Assembly: GCA_018675825.1 (NCBI GenBank)
Contig: JABGXK010000300.1
Location: forward strand, 1 to 10,109
Length of the DNA: 10,109 nucleotides
Reading direction: 5' to 3'
DNA from: Flavobacteriales bacterium
Lineage (GTDB): Bacteria; Bacteroidota; Bacteroidia; Flavobacteriales; BACL11
The notes under the pieces were generated by a model, which was not told where the DNA came from, made no database searches, and saw nothing but the letters and a program-made list of their open reading frames with translations. Made by a program: the position numbers and the translations under genes. How positions within the stretch are numbered: the stretch's first letter is position 1; each line of letters starts with the position of its first letter. Positions 6,343 through 10,109 of the stretch are shown here, piece after piece.

Positions 6343-7098
6343 ATGAGAAAAAAAATAGTAGTTGGTAATTGGAAAATGAATCTCAGTAGAAAAGAAGCTG
6401 ATGATTTAGTTCGTGAAATTTCGCAATCAACATCTCTTGATAATAACACAGAGATTGTTTTTGCTCCTCCGTTTATATATTTAGATTCAGTATCTTCAGT
6501 CTGTTTAAATAGACAGTTTTTTTCTACTGCTGCTCAAAATTGTAGTAGCTATAGTAATGGTGCCTATACTGGTGAAATATCTGCACAGATGATAGATTCT
6601 TTGGAAGTTAAATATGTTATTATAGGACACTCTGAAAGAAGACAGAATTTTAATGAAACAGATAAAGTTCTCAATCTAAAAATGAATCAAGCTTTAAAAA
6701 ACAATCTTAATGTTATTTTTTGTTGTGGAGAGGATATCAATCAAAGAGAAGCTAATCAACATTTTGATATTATTGAGAAACAACTTTCTTCTACTATTTT
6801 TAAACTTGATATACATAATTTTAAAGATATAATCATCGCTTATGAGCCAATTTGGGCAATTGGAACAGGAAAAACTGCTAGTTCTGATCAAGCCCAAGAG
6901 ATGCACTCTTTTATTAGATCTTTAATTGACAAAAGATATGATAATAAAACTGGCTCTTTAACTTTATTACTGTATGGAGGTAGTTGTAATGCTAGTAATG
7001 CTTATGAACTTTTTTCTAAAGAAGATATTGATGGAGGTTTGATTGGTGGCGCTTCTTTAAATTCCAGTGATTTTATCTCTATAATTAAATCTTTTTAA
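6343..7098 (+). CDS. tpiA: triosephosphate isomerase
   Basis: TpiA interconverts dihydroxyacetone phosphate and glyceraldehyde 3-phosphate in glycolysis and gluconeogenesis, as a cytoplasmic TIM-barrel dimer. The 251-residue length is standard. All catalytic elements are present: Asn9 and Lys11 in GNWKMN (8-13), His96 in IIGHSERR (93-100), Glu168 in AYEPIWAIGTGK (166-177, including loop 6), and the phosphate-binding segments LYGGSCNASNA (210-220) and GGLIGGASL near the C-terminus. A Cys replaces the common Val in YGGSV, which should not affect catalysis. The ATG follows the permease stop after AATT. The stop overlaps the prmA start as TAATG, so the two genes are probably translationally coupled. 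Confidence 0.98.
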   Translation: MRKKIVVGNWKMNLSRKEADDLVREISQSTSLDNNTEIVFAPPFIYLDSVSSVCLNRQFFSTAAQNCSSYSNGAYTGEISAQMIDSLEVKYVIIGHSERRQNFNETDKVLNLKMNQALKNNLNVIFCCGEDINQREANQHFDIIEKQLSSTIFKLDIHNFKDIIIAYEPIWAIGTGKTASSDQAQEMHSFIRSLIDKRYDNKTGSLTLLLYGGSCNASNAYELFSKEDIDGGLIGGASLNSSDFISIIKSF

Positions 7099-7928
7099 TG
7101 GAATATACTGAGTTAAATATTAGACTTAAAGATATTGATCCATTTTCCGAAATTATAATTGCTAGATTAAATGAAATAGATTTTGAGACATTTGAAGAAG
7201 ATACTAATGGTGTTAAATGTTATATACAATCAAAATTGTTTAATAAAAATAAGATTGATTCTGTTTTAGCTGAAATTGTAACACAAACTTCATTACAATA
7301 TTCTATTAATAAAATTCCTCAAAAGAATTGGAATTTAGAATGGGAGAAGAACTTTAAACCTGTTAGAATAAATTCAAGATGTATAATTCGCGCAGATTTT
7401 CATCCTCCTTATTTTAATATTGAAGATGAGATTATTATTACACCAAATATGTCTTTTGGAACTGGTCATCATGAGACAACATATCTAATGATTAATGAGT
7501 TATATAATATAGATTTGATAAATAAAAGGGTTTTAGATATGGGATGTGGGACTGGTGTCTTATCTATTATTTCTTCTAAAAGAGGTGCTGAGAAGATTGT
7601 TGCAATAGATATTGATGAATGGGCTTATAAAAATTCAATTGAAAACTCAAAGCTTAATAATATAAATAATACAAAGTTTATTTTTGGAGATATCGATAAG
7701 CTTAACGGATTAACTTTTAATGTTATACTAGCTAATATTAATAGAAATATCATTTTAAGAGATCTTCATATATATTACAGATCTTTATCTCTAAATGGCG
7801 ATCTTCTTGTTAGTGGCTTTTTATTTGATGATATTAATTTAATTTTAGAAGTTGCTAAAAAGCTAGGATTTAGTTTAATAAATAAAAAAAACAAAAATCA
7901 ATGGTATATGTTGCGTTTAAGAAAATAA
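7098..7928 (+). CDS. prmA: ribosomal protein L11 methyltransferase
   Basis: PrmA trimethylates ribosomal protein L11 using S-adenosylmethionine. The 276-residue protein has the family layout: a small N-terminal L11-recognition domain (about 1-65), a linker with WEKNFKPVRI (82-91) and PNMSFGTGHHETT (116-128), then a class I Rossmann methyltransferase domain. SAM motif I is VLDMGCGTGVLSI (145-157), motif II ends in AIDID (169-173), and motif IV is VILANINRNII (209-219). The GTGHHETT segment separates PrmA from generic methyltransferases. The start overlaps the tpiA stop by one base, and the downstream gene begins 28 bases before the prmA stop in another frame. Confidence 0.96.
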   Translation: MEYTELNIRLKDIDPFSEIIIARLNEIDFETFEEDTNGVKCYIQSKLFNKNKIDSVLAEIVTQTSLQYSINKIPQKNWNLEWEKNFKPVRINSRCIIRADFHPPYFNIEDEIIITPNMSFGTGHHETTYLMINELYNIDLINKRVLDMGCGTGVLSIISSKRGAEKIVAIDIDEWAYKNSIENSKLNNINNTKFIFGDIDKLNGLTFNVILANINRNIILRDLHIYYRSLSLNGDLLVSGFLFDDINLILEVAKKLGFSLINKKNKNQWYMLRLRK

Positions 7929-10109
7929 GATTATTTCTTATTTTAGTATCTATTTTATGTTCTGTTTCTGTATATACACAGAATAAGATCAGTGTTTTTT
8001 CTGATGATTATAACACCTATCTTGATGAATTAGATATATTTATGAATTCATCAGGTAATTCAAATTTAAAAGATAGTTACAAGAAATTTAGAAGAATATC
8101 ATCAGCCAATAATTTTACTAAAGATCAAGAACAGATTATTATTAGTTTATCTAATAAGATGCTTGATAAAAGACTACGGCCTGCACCTCATTTTAATCAA
8201 TTTTTACTATCTCTTTCTTCTTTAAAGAATGATCCTGTTAATGATTTAAAAATTGATAATTGGCTTTCTATAACCTCAGTAGTTATTGAAGATTTCTCAA
8301 CCAAGAAATTATTAATGTTTTTTTATTTTTCTATTGACCTATTAGATAATAATATCCTTAGATCTACTAAAACCACAACATGGAAAGCATCTTCGAGTGA
8401 ATATTTATTTCAAATTGATGATAATGGGCCATATATTGCTTTTTCAAATTTTTCTGATTTTACATGTCACTCAAATGGTAATAACTTATCTGTTTTTGGA
8501 ACTAATGGAAATTATTTTCCATTTATTAATAAATGGGTTGGTCATGGTGGTTCAATGAATTGGACTCATAAGGGTATGAGTGCTGATTCTGTTTATGTAA
8601 ATCTAAAAAAATATAATATTGATACTCGAACTACATCTATTAAAGCAGATTCTGTTTCTTTCTTTAATAAGTATATGTTTGAAAAACCAATGCTTGGTAT
8701 TTTTAGTGATAAAATAACCAAAGGTAAACAGGGGGATAATTATCCAAAGTTTGTTTCTTATTCTAAGGATTTAATTATAAAAGATATTTATCCAAATGTT
8801 GATTATAAAGGAGGTTATAAGTTACAAGGAAACGATTTCATTGCTGATGGTGGTAAATATGCTGAAGCTAAAATTGTTTTTAATAATAATGGTAAAGTTT
8901 TATTTGTTGCTAATGCAAATAAGTTTCTTTTAGGAGGTGATAAAATTATATCTAAGCAAGTAGGGATCAAGATATATTTTGATAATGATTCCTTGTATCA
9001 CTCAAACCTAAAATTTTCATATAATAATCTAAATAGAAAGTTAAAATTATCAAAGAATGGAAGATCAATATCTCCAATGTTAAATACTTATCATAAATTA
9101 AATATGGAGTTTGAATTGTTAGAATGGGAGATCGATGAGAATATCATAACCTTTGGTTCTTTACCTGGAACTTCTCAATCTCAAGTGAATTTTGAATCTG
9201 TAGATATGTATCTTGAAAGTAGATTTGATGCGTTACAGGGAATTGATGCTATTCATCCATTAATTTTAATTGAGAAATATGTAAATGAGAAGGAAGAGGA
9301 TCAGTTTTTTGTTGAGGATTTTGCTCGTTATACTAAGTTTCCTTTAGTTCAAATCCAACATTATTTAATGGATCTAGCTAATAAAGGTTTTATTTTTTAT
9401 GATTTTGGAGAAGAACGTATAACAGTATTACCTAGCTTATCAAGATATGTACTAGCCAAATCAAAGCAAGGAGACTATGATGTAATACAATTTAATTCTA
9501 AGGTTAGTGGTAATTCTCTTGTTATTGTAAATTCAGTATTAAATATTGAGTCTAAGGATTTAATAATTAGAGGTATTGATCAAATTGCTGTTAGTGATTC
9601 TCAAAAAGTAGCATTCTACCCTAGAGGAGGTGAGGTGAAGATCTTAAAGAATAGAGATTTTATATTTAATGGTAGAATATTTGCTGGAAATGGACGAGTT
9701 AATTTATATGGCAGCGATTTTCAATTCAAATATGATGATTTTAAGGTTAATCTTAAACAAATAGATTCTGTTCAGTTATCAGTTCCCTTAAAACCACTTC
9801 AATTGGATTTTTATGATAATCCATTATTAACAAGAATTAAAACAGTTATTGAAGCTGTTACTGGTGAATTAATTATTGATCATCCATCAAATAAATCAGG
9901 ATTAAGAAAAGATAGCTTTCCACAATTCCCAATTTTTAAGAGTTTTAATGATTCATATGTTTATTATGATAATCCTAAAATCTTTGATGGTGTATATCAA
10001 AGAGATCAATTTTCATTCCATTTAGAACCATTTGAGATTGATAGTTTAGAGAATTATAATGGAAATGGATTGTGGTTTGCAGGAACATTTAAATCATCAG
10101 ATATTTTTC
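7901..10109 (+). CDS. large exported protein of unknown function, N-terminal 736 residues (3' truncated)
   Basis: An open frame runs from ATG 7901 to the right edge without a stop. I read all 736 codons and the composition stays protein-like throughout. Residues 1-26 form a good signal peptide: KK and R at 7-10, then a hydrophobic run LFLILVSILCSVSV, with likely cleavage before Gln27. Cys20 lacks a lipobox, so it is probably not a lipoprotein. A helical N-terminal region (about 30-110) precedes long stretches rich in alternating beta-type pattern and Asn, Asp, Phe and Tyr. Residues about 449-510 are different: a helical, winged-helix-like block including YTKFPLVQIQHYLMDLANKG. I recall similar very large Bacteroidota conserved proteins of unknown role but cannot name a family. 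The start overlaps prmA by 28 bases. Periplasmic or outer-membrane location is inferred. Confidence 0.88.
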   Translation, partial: MVYVAFKKIRLFLILVSILCSVSVYTQNKISVFSDDYNTYLDELDIFMNSSGNSNLKDSYKKFRRISSANNFTKDQEQIIISLSNKMLDKRLRPAPHFNQFLLSLSSLKNDPVNDLKIDNWLSITSVVIEDFSTKKLLMFFYFSIDLLDNNILRSTKTTTWKASSSEYLFQIDDNGPYIAFSNFSDFTCHSNGNNLSVFGTNGNYFPFINKWVGHGGSMNWTHKGMSADSVYVNLKKYNIDTRTTSIKADSVSFFNKYMFEKPMLGIFSDKITKGKQGDNYPKFVSYSKDLIIKDIYPNVDYKGGYKLQGNDFIADGGKYAEAKIVFNNNGKVLFVANANKFLLGGDKIISKQVGIKIYFDNDSLYHSNLKFSYNNLNRKLKLSKNGRSISPMLNTYHKLNMEFELLEWEIDENIITFGSLPGTSQSQVNFESVDMYLESRFDALQGIDAIHPLILIEKYVNEKEEDQFFVEDFARYTKFPLVQIQHYLMDLANKGFIFYDFGEERITVLPSLSRYVLAKSKQGDYDVIQFNSKVSGNSLVIVNSVLNIESKDLIIRGIDQIAVSDSQKVAFYPRGGEVKILKNRDFIFNGRIFAGNGRVNLYGSDFQFKYDDFKVNLKQIDSVQLSVPLKPLQLDFYDNPLLTRIKTVIEAVTGELIIDHPSNKSGLRKDSFPQFPIFKSFNDSYVYYDNPKIFDGVYQRDQFSFHLEPFEIDSLENYNGNGLWFAGTFKSSDIF

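Noticed and set aside
6694..6906. Antisense 70-codon frame opposite tpiA
   Set aside because: Covers the catalytic Glu168 and loop 6 region of an intact tpiA; a shadow frame.
7955..7963. Lipoprotein signal at Cys20 of the exported protein
   Set aside because: The residues before Cys are S-I-L, not a lipobox with Gly, Ala or Ser at -1; a standard signal peptide fits better.

Overview
The window looks like a piece of an AT-rich chromosome from the Bacteroidota, most likely a marine or Flavobacteriia-like lineage. The evidence is the gene content and order (Na+-NQR genes, folP facing a DUF1599 gene, a BT_3928-type membrane protein, tpiA and prmA), very low GC, near absence of Shine-Dalgarno sequences, and protein details such as IDIGACSSRPG in FolP and a long NqrF. 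The lineage call is inference from recognised families; there is no rRNA here to confirm it.

Left block (1-2829, + strand): the 3' end of nqrC followed by complete nqrD, nqrE and nqrF. They overlap or sit 4-5 bases apart. They encode subunits of the sodium-pumping NADH:quinone oxidoreductase; nqrA and nqrB presumably lie upstream, outside the window. The four membrane cysteines of NqrD/NqrE and the four [2Fe-2S] cysteines of NqrF are all present. The NqrC tail carries an unexpected in-frame 15-bp tandem repeat.

Middle (2839-3681, - strand): folP (dihydropteroate synthase) converges on nqrF with 9 bases between the stops. It diverges from the next operon across a gap of about 44 bases, the only place in the window where a promoter region is expected.

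Right block (3726-10109, + strand): six tightly packed genes, probably one transcription unit. They are a duplicated DUF1599 protein, a BT_3928-type membrane protein with a thioredoxin-like end, a DppB-type ABC permease, tpiA, prmA and a large exported protein that runs off the right edge. Gaps are 4, 8 and 4 bases, then overlaps of 1 and 28 bases. The genes do not form one obvious pathway; the set looks like a housekeeping cluster of mixed function.

There is no mobile element, CRISPR array, RNA gene or defence locus, and no stretch over 50 bases without a gene. I found no clear new system. The points most worth a second look are the NqrC tail repeat, the two-copy DUF1599 protein, the orphan permease with an inserted segment, and the unidentified exported protein with a winged-helix-like segment.
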